Assembly (NCBI RefSeq): GCF_014193375.1 | Contig: NZ_JACHZF010000011.1 | Location: 1-64,000 of the forward strand | Reading direction: 5' to 3' | DNA length: 64,000 nucleotides | Source of the DNA: Halomonas campaniensis | Lineage (GTDB): Bacteria; Pseudomonadota; Gammaproteobacteria; Pseudomonadales; Halomonadaceae | Shown here: one piece after another, positions 16,569 through 26,045 of the stretch | Layout of the letters: every line of letters begins with the position of its first letter | Numbering within the stretch: the stretch's first letter is position 1 | Program-made: the position numbers and the translations under genes | Notes under the pieces: model-generated | What the model saw: the letters and a program-made list of their open reading frames with translations, nothing else | What the model was told of the DNA's origin: nothing | Database searches by the model: none

Positions 16569-16781
16569 ATGCCCCATCTACTGAGACTACCCCGCGACCT
16601 CGAGGAACGCCTCGAGGGGCTGTGCCGGCAGACCGGCCTGGGCAAGGCGGAGCTGATCGAGCGCTGCCTGGCCGAGGGGCTGACCGGGCTGGAGGCCCAG
16701 CTGCTGCTGGAAGGGGCCCACCCGCCTCGCGTCGAACGCACCATCGACCAGCTGCTGCGCGAGAGCGGCCTGGGGGCCTGA
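16569..16781 (+). CDS. Small ribbon-helix-helix (CopG-like) protein
   Basis: 70 aa, starting MPHLLRLPRDLEERLEGLCR, then TGLGKAELIERCLAEGL: a strand followed by two helices as in ribbon-helix-helix DNA-binding or antitoxin proteins. GGAGA sits 8 nt before the ATG. No toxin gene is next to it; the neighbours are a convergent pxpC and a divergent sugE. It could be an orphan antitoxin or a small regulator. Function not assigned. Confidence 0.7.
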   Translation: MPHLLRLPRDLEERLEGLCRQTGLGKAELIERCLAEGLTGLEAQLLLEGAHPPRVERTIDQLLRESGLGA

Positions 16782-16809
16782 TCTCCCTTCCTGAATGAGC
16801 GGTCCGGGG

Positions 16810-17769
16810 TCAGCCCTGGCCGACGCTCGCCAGGAAGTGGCGATGCTCGGCCAGGGCGTGCTCCCGGGAGGCGGCCACCAGGTGGACCTCCTGGCTGGGC
16901 AGGCACTGGGCGAGCCGCGAGGCGGCCAGCGGTGTCAGCGCGCCGAGCCGGGGGTAGCCCCCGATGGTCTGGCGATCATTGAGCAGCGCGATGGGCTGCC
17001 CGTCCGGCGGCACCTGCACCGCCCCCAGGCCGATGCCCTCGGAGATCATCGAGGCGAGGCGACACAGCAGCCTGGGGCCGGTCAGCCGAACGCCCATGCG
17101 GTCGGCACGGTCGTCCACCCGCCAGGCCGCATTGAATGCCCGGTAGAGGCTCTGTCCGGTGAACTCCCCCACCTGGGCACCCGGCAGCAGCGCCAGCCGG
17201 GCCGGTTGCCGATAGTCGATCTCCGCCGTTTCCGGCATGCCGCGTTCGGCCACCGACGCTCCACTCCCCTCCCCGACGGCGAGGCGGTCGCCCTCGGCCA
17301 GCTTGCCGCCCCGGGTGTCGAACCCGCCAAGTCCCTCGCGTACCACGCAGCTGACGCTGCCCAGCACTGGCTCGGCCCGAAAGCCCCCGGCGACCGCCAG
17401 GTAGGCCCTCAGCCCGTTCACCGGCGTGGCGAAGGCGAGGGTCTGGCCCTCGCGAATCCGCACCGGGCGCCACAGCGCCAGCGGCTCGCCCTCCAGGGTC
17501 GCGCCGAGGTCGGCCCCGGCCACCGCCACGGTCAGGTCGCGCTCGGCGACCAGGCGCAGGCCACCGAAGGTGACCTCCAGGGCCGGGGTGCCCCAGGCAT
17601 TGCCCGCGAGGCGGTTGGCCCAGGCCCAGCCGTGCAGGTCCGCCGGCCCGCCCTGGGTCACGCCCAGGCGCCGTACGCCGAAGCGGCCGGCATCCTGCAG
17701 CAGCGCCAGGGGCCCGGCACGAGTCACGCGGAAGCCGATAACGGTATATTTATTACCGACCACAGTCAT
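16810..17769 (-). CDS. pxpC: 5-oxoprolinase subunit C (biotin-dependent carboxyltransferase family)
   Basis: 319 aa of the KipA/PxpC family: FRVTRAGPLALLQDAGRFGVRRLGVTQGGPADLHGWAWANRLAGN, then LEVTFGGLRL, YLAVAGGF, VLGSVSCVVREGLGGF and a C-terminal GAVQVPPDGQPIALLNDRQTIGGYPRLG. With PxpA and PxpB it makes the ATP-dependent 5-oxoprolinase that opens L-pyroglutamate to L-glutamate. Last gene of the long minus-strand cluster. Its ATG overlaps the pxpB stop (ATGA). Urea or allophanate enzymes share this fold, but the PxpA partner points to 5-oxoprolinase. Confidence 0.92.
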   Translation of the reverse strand: MTVVGNKYTVIGFRVTRAGPLALLQDAGRFGVRRLGVTQGGPADLHGWAWANRLAGNAWGTPALEVTFGGLRLVAERDLTVAVAGADLGATLEGEPLALWRPVRIREGQTLAFATPVNGLRAYLAVAGGFRAEPVLGSVSCVVREGLGGFDTRGGKLAEGDRLAVGEGSGASVAERGMPETAEIDYRQPARLALLPGAQVGEFTGQSLYRAFNAAWRVDDRADRMGVRLTGPRLLCRLASMISEGIGLGAVQVPPDGQPIALLNDRQTIGGYPRLGALTPLAASRLAQCLPSQEVHLVAASREHALAEHRHFLASVGQG

Positions 17770-18494
17770 CGACCCGCCTCCATGGGGGTGGCATCGCCCC
17801 CCTGCGACTCGAAGGTCCTCCGGTCCACCGGGACGAACCGCACGCGGTCCCCGACGCGCAGCAGGCTGAAGCCGTCGCGATCACGATCGAACAGCCGCGC
17901 CGAGGTCCGCCCGAGCAGGTTCCAGCCCCCGGGGGTGACCGCCGGATAGGCCGCCGTCTGGCGCCCGGCGATGGCAACGCTGTTCACCGGCACCCGCTGG
18001 CGAGGCGTCTCGAGCCGCGGCACCTCCAGCCGCGCGTCGAGCAGCCCCATGAAGGCGAAGCCGGGGGCAAAGCCCAGGGCGAAGACGCGGTAGTCGGTGC
18101 CGGCGTGGCAGTCGATCACCGCCTCGACGGAGAGCCCGGTGTGCTCCGCCACCCGGGCCAGGTCCGGGCCGACGCTGGCGTCGTACCAAGTCGGCAGCTC
18201 GTGGATCTCCCCCGCCGCCGCGTTCTCGTCCGGCGCCAGGTCCTGGAGCAGCTGCGCCAGCCGGTGTCGCGCCGCTTGCGGGGCCAGGCGAAGCGGATCG
18301 AAGACCACCAGCAGCGTGGTGTAGGACGGCACCAGGTCCACCAGCGCCTCGCCGAACGCCGCCTCGCAGCGCCGGGTCAGGGCGGTGAGCCAGGGCAGGT
18401 TGGCCTCGTCGATGCGGTCGAAGAGCCTCACCAGCCAGGCGTCGAGACCGGCGGATTCGATGCGTGGCAGGCTCATGGCAGCGCCCCGGCTCAT
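17766..18494 (-). CDS. pxpB: 5-oxoprolinase subunit B
   Basis: 242 aa from the ATG at 18494, which overlaps the pxpA stop (ATGA); an internal ATG at 18476 is an alternative. KipI/PxpB features: [34 protein letters not shown], the invariant-looking [57 protein letters not shown]. It works with PxpC as the carboxyltransferase-like part of 5-oxoprolinase. Sandwiched between pxpA and pxpC with overlaps on both sides, so a stoichiometric complex is expected. Confidence 0.93.
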   Translation of the reverse strand: MSRGAAMSLPRIESAGLDAWLVRLFDRIDEANLPWLTALTRRCEAAFGEALVDLVPSYTTLLVVFDPLRLAPQAARHRLAQLLQDLAPDENAAAGEIHELPTWYDASVGPDLARVAEHTGLSVEAVIDCHAGTDYRVFALGFAPGFAFMGLLDARLEVPRLETPRQRVPVNSVAIAGRQTAAYPAVTPGGWNLLGRTSARLFDRDRDGFSLLRVGDRVRFVPVDRRTFESQGGDATPMEAGR

Positions 18495-19246
18495 GAGGCC
18501 GACTCGAGGTCGCGCAGGGCCTGGCGGATCGCCTTCACCGCGGCGATGGACTCGGGGTTGTCGCCATGCACGCAGAGGGTATCGGCGGACAGCACCAGCT
18601 CGCTGCCGTCGCTGGCGGTCAGGGGAAGCCCCCGGGCGATGCGCGTCGCCTGGTCGACGATGACCTCGGGATCGTGGTGGACCGCCCCCACCTCGCGACG
18701 CGACACCAGCCGCCCCTCGCCGTCGTAGGCGCGGTCGGCGAAGGCCTCGAACCACAGGGTGACGCCGTGCTCGGCCGCCAGCTCGCTCACCGCCGAGGTA
18801 TCCCGGGTGGCCATGGTCATCAGCGGCAGCGCAGGATCGTAGGCCAGGATCGCCCGCATCACCGCCGAGAGGATCTCCGGGTCGCGGGCCATGTCGTTGT
18901 AGAGCGCGCCATGGGGCTTCACGTAGCTGACCGCGAGCCCCTCCGCCCGGCACAGCCCCGCCAGCGCCCCCAGCTGGTAGAGCACCAGGTTCTCGATCTC
19001 CTCGGAGGAGCAGGCCAGCGAGCGGCGCCCGAAGCCCACCATGTCGGGATAGGCCGGATGGGCCCCGACCCTGACCCCGTGCTTGCGGGCCAGGCGCACC
19101 GTCATGCGGATCACGTCGGGGTCCGAGGCGTGGAAGCCGCAGGCAACGTTGGCCAGGTCGACGTGGGGCATCACCTCGTGATCCATCCCCATCACCCAGG
19201 GGCCAAAGCTCTCCCCCATGTCGGCGTTGAGCAGGATAGCTGTCAT
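18491..19246 (-). CDS. pxpA: 5-oxoprolinase subunit A (LamB/YcsF family)
   Basis: 251 aa. It opens [19 protein letters not shown] and continues with [57 protein letters not shown] and [13 protein letters not shown], all characteristic of PxpA. The family is a TIM-barrel-like metal enzyme and, with PxpBC, hydrolyses 5-oxo-L-proline at the cost of ATP. It follows the flavin oxidoreductase gene by 51 nt on the same strand. Confidence 0.94.
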   Translation of the reverse strand: MTAILLNADMGESFGPWVMGMDHEVMPHVDLANVACGFHASDPDVIRMTVRLARKHGVRVGAHPAYPDMVGFGRRSLACSSEEIENLVLYQLGALAGLCRAEGLAVSYVKPHGALYNDMARDPEILSAVMRAILAYDPALPLMTMATRDTSAVSELAAEHGVTLWFEAFADRAYDGEGRLVSRREVGAVHHDPEVIVDQATRIARGLPLTASDGSELVLSADTLCVHGDNPESIAAVKAIRQALRDLESAS

Positions 19247-19297
19247 GGATGATCTCCTTGCGAGCAGGTTGGGGCCAGGCGAATGGATGCCGGGGCC

Positions 19298-20470
19298 CTA
19301 GAAGATGTTGGACCGTTCGTACTGCTTCGGCCATGCCACGTTGCGCGCCTTCAGCGCGGCGGCGGCCCTCAGCGGCCAGACCGGATCGGCCAGCAGGGCA
19401 CGACCGAGGATCACCAGGTCGGCCTGGCCGTTGGCCACCACCGATTCGGCGAGATCGGGGCTATGGATCAGGCCCACGGCACCGGTGGCGATCCCGGCCC
19501 GATCTCGAACCGCCTGGGACAGGGGTATCTGGTAGCCGGGATGGATGGGGATGGCCTGGCGCGGATCGTTGCCCCCCGATGAGCAGTCGATCAGATCGAC
19601 CTGCCCCCGCTCTCGCAGCAGTGCAGCGAGTCGCACGGTCTGCTCCAGGTCCCAGCCCCCCTCGACCCAGTCGGTACACGACAGGCGCAGGAACAGAGGC
19701 AACTCCTCCGGCCACTCCTCACGGGTCGCGTCGATCGATTCGAGCAGGAAGCGGATGCGATGGTCGAAGCTGCCGCCATAGCCATCATCGCGCCGATTGC
19801 TCAGCGGCGACAGGAACTGGTGGATCAGATAGCCATGGGCGCCGTGCAGTTCCAGGGCCTTGAAGCCCGCCTCCCGGGCGCGGCGCACGCTGGCCTTCAG
19901 GCTGGCGAGGGACGCCTGGATCTGGTCAACCGACATGGCCTCGGGCGTCGCCCAGCCCCTGGCATAGGGAAGCGCAGAGGCCGAGACCAGGTCCGTCCAC
20001 CCGCCCTCGCCGGGCAACAGGGGGTGAGAGCCCTCCCAGGGACGCCCCACCGAGGCCTTGCGTCCGGCATGGCCCAGCTGGATGCCCGGGACGGCGTCCT
20101 GGGACGCGACGAAGGCGGCTATCCGCGCCAGCCGGTCGCGCTGCTCGTCATTCCAGAGGCCGAGGCAATACGGGGTGATCCTGCCCCTGGGCTCGACATG
20201 CACGGCCTCGGTGAAGACCCAGCCGGCCCCTCCGGCCGCTCGGGCGCCCAGGTGCATGAAGTGCCAGTCGTTGGACAGCCCCTCGCGTCCCGAGTACTGG
20301 CACATGGGGGAGAGCATGATCCGGTTGCGCGCCCTGACCGAGCGGAACTGGACAGGCCGAAACAGGTGCGGGTCGGGGTCACGGCGCAGGATCCGGCGCT
20401 CGTCCTCCCCGCCGGAGCGTGAGTCGGTGATGGCGGCGGGATCAGACGGATTCACGTCGTCTTTGGCCAT
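19298..20470 (-). CDS. Old Yellow Enzyme family NADH:flavin oxidoreductase (YqjM-like)
   Basis: 390 aa from the ATG at 20470, preceded by AAGGAG. After an unusual polar N-terminal extension of about 33 residues, the FMN barrel begins LFRPVQFRSVRARNRIMLSPMCQYS; the CQYS motif is typical of YqjM-type ene reductases. Then IQLGHAGRKAS (HxGR), ELHGAHGYLIHQFLSPLSNRRDDGYGGS, and the phosphate-binding LVILGRALLADPVWP. Such enzymes reduce activated C=C bonds using NAD(P)H. The cluster suggests an unsaturated intermediate or lactam as substrate (inference). Confidence 0.92.
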   Translation of the reverse strand: MAKDDVNPSDPAAITDSRSGGEDERRILRRDPDPHLFRPVQFRSVRARNRIMLSPMCQYSGREGLSNDWHFMHLGARAAGGAGWVFTEAVHVEPRGRITPYCLGLWNDEQRDRLARIAAFVASQDAVPGIQLGHAGRKASVGRPWEGSHPLLPGEGGWTDLVSASALPYARGWATPEAMSVDQIQASLASLKASVRRAREAGFKALELHGAHGYLIHQFLSPLSNRRDDGYGGSFDHRIRFLLESIDATREEWPEELPLFLRLSCTDWVEGGWDLEQTVRLAALLRERGQVDLIDCSSGGNDPRQAIPIHPGYQIPLSQAVRDRAGIATGAVGLIHSPDLAESVVANGQADLVILGRALLADPVWPLRAAAALKARNVAWPKQYERSNIF

Positions 20471-20512
20471 TGGCAAGGCTCCTTTGTCATTGTTTTCTCG
20501 ATGATGTGTCCA

Positions 20513-21325
20513 TCAGGGCCCGATGGCGTCGCGCCTGCGCGCCCAGGCGCGCCGGAACTGCCATTGGCTGATCAGGAAGAGCATGGCGCTGACGGCCATG
20601 GAAGCGAGCAACGACAGCAGGAACACCACCATCGGCGGCGCATGCCCCACCAGGGTCGCGGTCACTACCCCGAAGGCCACCAGGCTCAGCATGCCCTTCT
20701 GGGCCATGCTCACCGTGGCCCGTGCCACGTCGGCCCCGTAACGCTCATGCAGGGTCCAGCCGATGGTGAACAGACCCACCGGAAACCCCACCAGCATGCC
20801 GGAGAGCAACGGCCCGGACCTCACCGCCAGGGTGGTTGCCACGCTCACCAGCACCCCGGCCAGCAGCCCCCGCAGCAGCAGGTCGAACCAACCGGAGCGA
20901 GCCACGATGACCGGCTGTGCCAGGCGCAGCGCCCGCCTGACCCCCTCGGCCAGCAGCAGCATGGCGAGGTACATCAGCACCGCCACTCCGACGCCCCCGT
21001 GTACCCGCGAGAACAGCAGCGCCGCGGGGACCCAGCAGAGGGTGGCGATAGCCAGGCTGGCCAGGGCGCTCAGGCGCCCAGCGGTGACCACGAAGCTCAT
21101 GCTGAACAGCAGCGTGGCCACCAGGGCGTGCAGGGTCGAGAGGGCGGCGGCCTGGATGAAGGCCGGCGAGTGCTCCTGGAGCATGAAGAAGTAGCCGGGT
21201 CCGAGGACGATGGGCGTGCCGGCGATGATGCCGCCCAGACGCGGCCCCAGCTTGCCCACCGCCAGGGAGACCCCGACCACCACCGCCGCCGTGGCGAGCA
21301 GCTTGGCCAGCAGCACGCTCAGCAT
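20513..21325 (-). CDS. Integral membrane protein of unknown function
   Basis: 270 aa from the ATG at 21325 (MLSVLLAKLLATAAVVVGVSLAVG...). Roughly eight to nine membrane segments, with conserved-looking KLGPRLGGIIAGTPIVLGPGYFFMLQEHS near the start and SGMLVGFPVGLFTIGWTLHERYG in the second half, which look like two internally related halves. I do not recognise the family. It starts 7 nt after the DUF2848 gene stop, so it belongs to the catabolic cluster and may be an exporter or secondary permease. Confidence 0.75.
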   Translation of the reverse strand: MLSVLLAKLLATAAVVVGVSLAVGKLGPRLGGIIAGTPIVLGPGYFFMLQEHSPAFIQAAALSTLHALVATLLFSMSFVVTAGRLSALASLAIATLCWVPAALLFSRVHGGVGVAVLMYLAMLLLAEGVRRALRLAQPVIVARSGWFDLLLRGLLAGVLVSVATTLAVRSGPLLSGMLVGFPVGLFTIGWTLHERYGADVARATVSMAQKGMLSLVAFGVVTATLVGHAPPMVVFLLSLLASMAVSAMLFLISQWQFRRAWARRRDAIGP

Positions 21326-21332
21326 CGGGGGA

Positions 21333-22010
21333 TCACGCCACCACCGGCAGCACGTCCACTCGATAGCGATGATCGAGCGCACGGTGACGCACCGGGTCCT
21401 CGAGCACCACGCGAAAGGCCTCGGCGGACCGCACACCGCCGATCACCGGCAGGGTGCCGCACAGCATGACCTGGCCGGGCGCCAGTCGCGTCTCCTCGAG
21501 CCCGAAGCGCTGCAGCAGTTCACCCGGGGGCAGCAGCCCGGTCACCCCCCCTTGCTGATAGAGCACCTCGTCCCCCTCGATGGTGGCCCAGGAGGCCATC
21601 GTCAGCTCATCCCAGTGGTCGATGACGTCCTCGAGCCGCCAGACCTGTCGACCCACCGGCTTGGCACAGACCTGCTTGGAGTGCGCCACCGACCAGGCCT
21701 CTGCCTCGCGATCGGTGTGGTCGGAGCCGATGCCTACCAGGGTCCCCGCCGGGGAGCCAATCAGGACGACCTCCACCTCCCCGCTGCTGGCCTTGCCCAG
21801 CACCTGGATGGTGTCGGCGGAGGTCAGCTGGTCGGCGGCGACGCGATAGAAGAGCGGCGTGGTCGAGGGCGGGGTGACGCCGATCGCCTTGAGCTCCTCG
21901 ATATGCTCGTCGATCCCCGCCTGCTCGCGACCGGCCCAGCCGGCGATGATCAGTTCCTGCACCTCGACGTCCACGGCCTCGCCGCTGTCCACCAGTTCAA
22001 ATGTCGTCAT
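21333..22010 (-). CDS. DUF2848 family protein, possible FAH-fold enzyme
   Basis: 225 aa from the ATG at 22010. The order of motifs (VEVVLIGSPAGTLVGIGSDHTDREAEAW; a central WDELTMASWATIEGDEVLYQQGGV; C-terminal PGQVMLCGTLPVIGGVRSAEAFRV) fits DUF2848. Its E.VVLIG and GTLP elements recall the fumarylacetoacetate-hydrolase fold of hydrolases, hydratases and decarboxylases. No member known to me has a proven reaction. It lies between the TRAP permease and a membrane protein gene, so it probably acts on the imported compound. Confidence 0.82.
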   Translation of the reverse strand: MTTFELVDSGEAVDVEVQELIIAGWAGREQAGIDEHIEELKAIGVTPPSTTPLFYRVAADQLTSADTIQVLGKASSGEVEVVLIGSPAGTLVGIGSDHTDREAEAWSVAHSKQVCAKPVGRQVWRLEDVIDHWDELTMASWATIEGDEVLYQQGGVTGLLPPGELLQRFGLEETRLAPGQVMLCGTLPVIGGVRSAEAFRVVLEDPVRHRALDHRYRVDVLPVVA

Positions 22011-22109
22011 ACGCGGGTTCCTGTCATTGAGTGTGACATGGTGATCCGGGGTGGCTCGGCGCGTCATGCCTCGCCGAGACACCCCCGGAATGGATGGATC
22101 GCGTTTCCC

Positions 22110-23393
22110 TCAGCCCAGCATGTTCGGCAGGAACATGGCCAGCGACGGGAAAAGGATCAACAGGATGGCCATGAGGAACATGAAGCCGACATAGGGCATG
22201 GCGCCCACCATCACATCATTGAACGAGCCCCCCTGGCGCACCCCCTGGACCACGTAGAGGTTGAGCCCGACCGGCGGTGTGATCAGCGCCATCTCGATGA
22301 GCAGGATCAGCAGGATGCCGAACCACACCGGGTCGAACCCCATGCCGATGACGATGGGCGCCACGATCGGAATCGTGATCACCATCAGCGACAGCGTCTC
22401 GATGAAGAACCCGAGCACGATGTAGAGCGCGATCACCAGCATCAGCGTGGCATAGGGCCCGAGGCCCGCGGCCTCCAGGAAGGCGGTCAGTTCACGGGTG
22501 ACCCCGGTGGAGGCCAGCACGAAATTGAGAAAGTAGGAGGCGATGATGATCAGCATGATCATACCCGTGGTCCGCATGGTGCCGTCCAGTGCCTCGACGA
22601 TGATGCGCAGCGAGAGCTTGCCCATGAACAGCGCGATGAGCAGCGCGCCGATCACCCCGAGCGAGGCCGCTTCGGTCGGGGTCGCCCACCCGGCGTAGAT
22701 CGACCCGACCACGACGCCGAACAGGATCAGCACCGGCAGGAGATGCCGCAGGCCCGAAATGCGTTCCGACCAGGCATGGGAGCTGCTGGGCCCTCCGAGG
22801 CTCGGTCGCCACATGCAGAGCAGCGCGGTCCCGGCCATGAACAGCAGCGCCAGCAGGAGCCCTGGCACCAGGCCGGCGGCGAACAGCTTGGGGATCGACG
22901 TCTCGGTCAGGAAGCCGTAGACGATCAGGTTGATGGAGGGGGGAATCATGATGCCCAGGGTCCCGCCGGCGGCGATCGACCCGGTGAACAGCCTGGGGTC
23001 GTACTTCATCTCCTTGCCCTGGGGAAGCGCCACGGTACCGATGGTCGCCGCGGTCGCCACGCTGGACCCCGAGGTCGCCGAGAACAGCGTCGCCGTGCCG
23101 ATGTTGGCATGCAGCAGGCCACCCGGCAGCCAGGAGAGCCAGCTTTCCAGGGCCCGATAGGTCCCCTTCGCGATCCCGGTACGCACCAGGATCTCGCCCA
23201 GCAGAATGAACAGCGGAATCGCGATCAGCAGGAAGCTGTCCGACGCCGACCAGATGACATCGCCCATGGCCCGGGACAGCGGGAAGGGAGAAAAGAACTC
23301 GTCGAGGAACAGGCCGAGCATGATCAGGGTGGCGGCCACCGGGATGCTCAACACCAGCAGGACAAGCAGGACCAGCAACGTTATCAGGATCAT
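22110..23393 (-). CDS. TRAP transporter large permease (DctM type)
   Basis: 427 aa with about 12 membrane helices and DctM landmarks: AIPLFILLGEILVRTGIAKGTYRALESWLSWLPGGLLHANI, LFSATSGSSVATAATIGTVALPQ, GIMIPPSINLIVYGFLTETSI, GWATPTEAASLGVIGALLIA, and a C-terminal MALITPPVGLNLYVVQGV. It is the sodium-driven transport subunit of a TRAP importer. The ATG overlaps the DctQ stop (ATGA). Confidence 0.94.
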   Translation of the reverse strand: MILITLLVLLVLLVLSIPVAATLIMLGLFLDEFFSPFPLSRAMGDVIWSASDSFLLIAIPLFILLGEILVRTGIAKGTYRALESWLSWLPGGLLHANIGTATLFSATSGSSVATAATIGTVALPQGKEMKYDPRLFTGSIAAGGTLGIMIPPSINLIVYGFLTETSIPKLFAAGLVPGLLLALLFMAGTALLCMWRPSLGGPSSSHAWSERISGLRHLLPVLILFGVVVGSIYAGWATPTEAASLGVIGALLIALFMGKLSLRIIVEALDGTMRTTGMIMLIIIASYFLNFVLASTGVTRELTAFLEAAGLGPYATLMLVIALYIVLGFFIETLSLMVITIPIVAPIVIGMGFDPVWFGILLILLIEMALITPPVGLNLYVVQGVRQGGSFNDVMVGAMPYVGFMFLMAILLILFPSLAMFLPNMLG

Positions 23394-23986
23394 GAGGTCG
23401 CCTCGTGGTTTTCATCGCTGATCTGCTCGTCGAGTGTCGGGCTGCCGGCGAGCCGCTGTACGCCCTCGACATCGCCCGCCAGCAGCCCGAGCAGCACGCG
23501 AAGTGTCATCAGGCCGACGGCAAGGCTGAACCAGGCGAGTCCCATCACCCACAGGAACTGCGGGATCCACACCGGGGTCCCCAGCGGCGTGTTGGCGCGG
23601 GCACCCCCCATGAACGAATCCTTGGCGACCTCGAAGGCGGCCCCCACCACGAGCACGCAGAACAGCGCCATCGCCAACAGCGCCAGCAGGTCCAGGCCAC
23701 CTCGAATGCGCATGGGAAAGTTGAGATACAGGGCATCGATGCGGATATGCGCCTTGCGCAGCAGGGTGTAGGCAAACGCCCAGCTGGTGCTGATCGCCAT
23801 GACATAGCCGGTCAGCTCGGTGGCGTGGACGGCGGAGCGTCCCATCAGCTGGCGCGAGAACACCTCGGTGGTCACCAGCACCACCGTCATAAGGATCAGC
23901 ACGCCGCCGGCTCGGGCCATCCATAGCGACCCCACCTGCACACCGTTCAGCACCCGGTCGAGAGCGGTATTTACCGTTTGCAACAT
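23390..23986 (-). CDS. TRAP transporter small permease (DctQ type)
   Basis: 198 aa with four membrane segments. It carries the DctQ motif EVFSRQLMGRSAVHATELTGYVMAISTSWAFAYTLLRKAHIRIDALYL, and the FAYTLLRKAHIRID stretch is diagnostic. It pairs with the DctM protein encoded immediately downstream. Slightly longer than the family average (about 170) because of an acidic C-terminal tail. Confidence 0.92.
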   Translation of the reverse strand: MLQTVNTALDRVLNGVQVGSLWMARAGGVLILMTVVLVTTEVFSRQLMGRSAVHATELTGYVMAISTSWAFAYTLLRKAHIRIDALYLNFPMRIRGGLDLLALLAMALFCVLVVGAAFEVAKDSFMGGARANTPLGTPVWIPQFLWVMGLAWFSLAVGLMTLRVLLGLLAGDVEGVQRLAGSPTLDEQISDENHEATS

Positions 23987-24048
23987 GTGACTCTCCAGGG
24001 CGAGGCCGGGCTGCCGTGCAGCCCGGTCGCCAGGGGTTGGTCGGAGGC

Positions 24049-25113
24049 TTACTTGGCAGCGGTCAGCCCGGTGACACTACCGATGGTCTCGTTCCAGCGA
24101 TCCACCCACTCCTGGTCCACACGATTCGCCCAGTTGGGCAGGATGGTCTCTTCCAGGTGGCGGCTCGCCTCCACGAAGTCCTGGTCGGTGGCCTCCACCA
24201 GCACCATGTCGCCGGGGTCACCGCGGGTGCACTCGCCTTCCCCCGTCAGGCAGGCAATCCCCTCACGGGTCTCCTCCACTGCGGACTCCCAGACCGGCTC
24301 CTCGTAGTTCTCCCGGATCTCGGCCATCAACCACTCCTGGGTCTCCGGCGAGAGCGAGGCCCACTTCTTGCCGTTCATGGCGGTCACCACATGATCCCAG
24401 CCGCCCACGGGGAGCGGATAGAGGTGGGTGGACACCTCGTACCAGCCGGAGCTGTAGCCGGACAGCGACCCGGTCACGGCGCAGTCGATGACGCCGCGCT
24501 GCAGGGCACCCGGCACCTCGCTGAAGTTGAGCGTGATGCCCTCGGCTCCCAGCGCCTCGAGGAACTCGGCGGTGGCACGCCCGCTCGCCCGGACCTTCTT
24601 GCCGGCCAGGTCGGAGAGCCCGTCGATCTCGGCATTGCAGAAGACCATCTGCGACGGATAGGGCACCACCGCCAGCAGCTGGGCATCCTGGTAGCGCTTG
24701 GCGAAGGCGTCGGCCAGTACCGGCCGGTAGGCGTCGGCCACCTTCCGCGCCGTCTCGACGTCCGGTGCGATCATCGGCATGTCCAGGCCTTCCAGTTCCG
24801 GTGCATCCTGGACGGCATAGTCGGCCACCGTGGAGGTGACCTCGATGACATCCCGTCCCATCAGGCGATACACCTCCCCGCCGCCGAGGCCCATCTGGTC
24901 GAAGGTCGTGACATCGGTCGAGATCCGGCCGCCGGAGGCCTCCGGCAGATGACGCTCCCAGAACGGCCGTTCGAAGTTCTGGTAGAGCGACAGGCTGCTC
25001 CAGCTGCCGACATAGGCAAAGCTGGTGTCATCGAGGTCCTGTGCCGGGACCTGGGACGCGCCGACCAGCATGCCGGCAGCGACCGAGGCGACGAGACGTT
25101 TTCTTGTAATCAT
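24049..25113 (-). CDS. TRAP transporter substrate-binding protein (DctP type)
   Basis: 354 aa. The N-terminal Sec signal peptide (MITRKRLVASVAAGMLVGASQVPAQ) leads into a DctP-fold protein: GRISTDVTTFDQMGLGGGEVYRLMGRDVIEVTSTVADY, LAVVPYPSQMVFCNAEIDGLSDLAGKKVRASGRATAEFLEALGA (the conserved arginine expected to bind a carboxylate is in VRASGR), and GVIDCAVTGSLSGYSSGW. The ligand is probably a carboxylic acid. AGAGGA precedes the ATG. Cys pairs may form a disulphide (CLTGEGEC). Confidence 0.92.
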   Translation of the reverse strand: MITRKRLVASVAAGMLVGASQVPAQDLDDTSFAYVGSWSSLSLYQNFERPFWERHLPEASGGRISTDVTTFDQMGLGGGEVYRLMGRDVIEVTSTVADYAVQDAPELEGLDMPMIAPDVETARKVADAYRPVLADAFAKRYQDAQLLAVVPYPSQMVFCNAEIDGLSDLAGKKVRASGRATAEFLEALGAEGITLNFSEVPGALQRGVIDCAVTGSLSGYSSGWYEVSTHLYPLPVGGWDHVVTAMNGKKWASLSPETQEWLMAEIRENYEEPVWESAVEETREGIACLTGEGECTRGDPGDMVLVEATDQDFVEASRHLEETILPNWANRVDQEWVDRWNETIGSVTGLTAAK

Positions 25114-25142
25114 CAGAAGTTCCTCTGTTTTTCCAGAAGGGG

Positions 25143-25946
25143 CTACAACAGGGCCACGCGGCTGTCGGGGATATCGGTGATCAGCATGTGGCCCGGACTG
25201 TGGGTGATGGCAAACGCTATGCCGGCGTCCATCAGGACCTGCTGCGGGGTCACGCCGCAGGCCCAGAACACCGGGAGTTCGTCATCGCCCATCGACACTG
25301 CATCACCGTAATCCGGCGAGTGGAGATCGGTGATGCCGATCAGGGCAGGATCGCCAAGGTGGACCGGGGCACCGTGGGTCTGGGGGAAACGGGTGGTGAT
25401 CTGGATGGCGCGGATGGCATCGCTGGCCCGATAGGGGCGCATCGAGACGACCAGGTGGCCAGCGAAGCCACCGGCCGGCACCAGCGGCACGGAGGTCCGG
25501 TACATCGGCACGTTGCGCCCCTCATCGATATGGCGCACCGGCAGGCCGTCCTGGATCAGGGCATGCTCAAAGGTGAAGGAACAACCGAGCGCGAAGGTCA
25601 CCAGGTCATCACGCCAGACGTCGGAGACATCATGGACCGTCTGGTCGAGCCGCCCGTCACGATAGAGGCAGTAGGCGGGCACATCCCGCGCGATATCGAG
25701 ATCATCGGCCAGCGCGGCACAGCCTCGCTCGCCTGGCTCACTGACCGCCAGCAGCGGACAGGGCTTGGGGTTGGACTGGCAGAAACGCAGGAAGCCGTTG
25801 GCCTGGGCTTCGGGAAGGATCACCAGGTTGACCTGGACGAAGCCCTTGGCGAGACCCGCGGTGGGCCCGACCAGGGTGCCATCACGAGCGGCGAGGCGTA
25901 CGGCTCTCGGGTCGTGATCGGCATGGGGGAAAGTGTTGTGGGACAT
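25143..25946 (-). CDS. DUF1445 putative hydro-lyase / D-glutamate cyclase family
   Basis: 267 aa from the ATG at 25946, preceded by GGAGAGG. Family features: [43 protein letters not shown] (the NPKPCPLL element is distinctive), [30 protein letters not shown], and a C-terminal [17 protein letters not shown] followed by [13 protein letters not shown]. The mammalian homologue converts D-glutamate to 5-oxo-D-proline, and in Bacillus the homologue YcsI is encoded with 5-oxoprolinase subunits, as here. First metabolic gene of the cluster, behind a LysR box. Confidence 0.9.
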   Translation of the reverse strand: MSHNTFPHADHDPRAVRLAARDGTLVGPTAGLAKGFVQVNLVILPEAQANGFLRFCQSNPKPCPLLAVSEPGERGCAALADDLDIARDVPAYCLYRDGRLDQTVHDVSDVWRDDLVTFALGCSFTFEHALIQDGLPVRHIDEGRNVPMYRTSVPLVPAGGFAGHLVVSMRPYRASDAIRAIQITTRFPQTHGAPVHLGDPALIGITDLHSPDYGDAVSMGDDELPVFWACGVTPQQVLMDAGIAFAITHSPGHMLITDIPDSRVALL

Positions 25947-26022
25947 TGTTCTGCCTCTCCATGCGACCCCTTCAAGGTAGGGCAGAACATCTGATTGCAT
26001 CAAATCGATATTCAGGATCACC

Positions 26023-26045
26023 TTTGATCGAATAAGCTGATCAAA
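26023..26045. promoter_or_regulatory. LysR-type box upstream of the DUF1445/TRAP operon
   Basis: Perfect inverted repeat TTTGATC-N9-GATCAAA (arms 26023-26029 and 26039-26045), containing the ATC-N9-GAT pattern of LysR-type recognition sites. It lies about 80-100 bp before the DUF1445 start and touches the end of the LysR gene. A weaker dyad, TGAT-TGC-ATCA (25992-26002), is closer to the start and may be the activation half-site. Confidence 0.65.

Noticed and set aside
16569-16781. Small RHH protein as half of a toxin-antitoxin pair
   Set aside because: No toxin-sized gene is adjacent on the same strand, so a pair is not supported; kept only as a small DNA-binding-like protein.
17766-19334. 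Single 522-codon frame running through pxpB and in antiphase through pxpA
   Set aside because: Only the part after 18494 encodes PxpB motifs. The upstream portion is an out-of-frame reading of pxpA and its promoter region.
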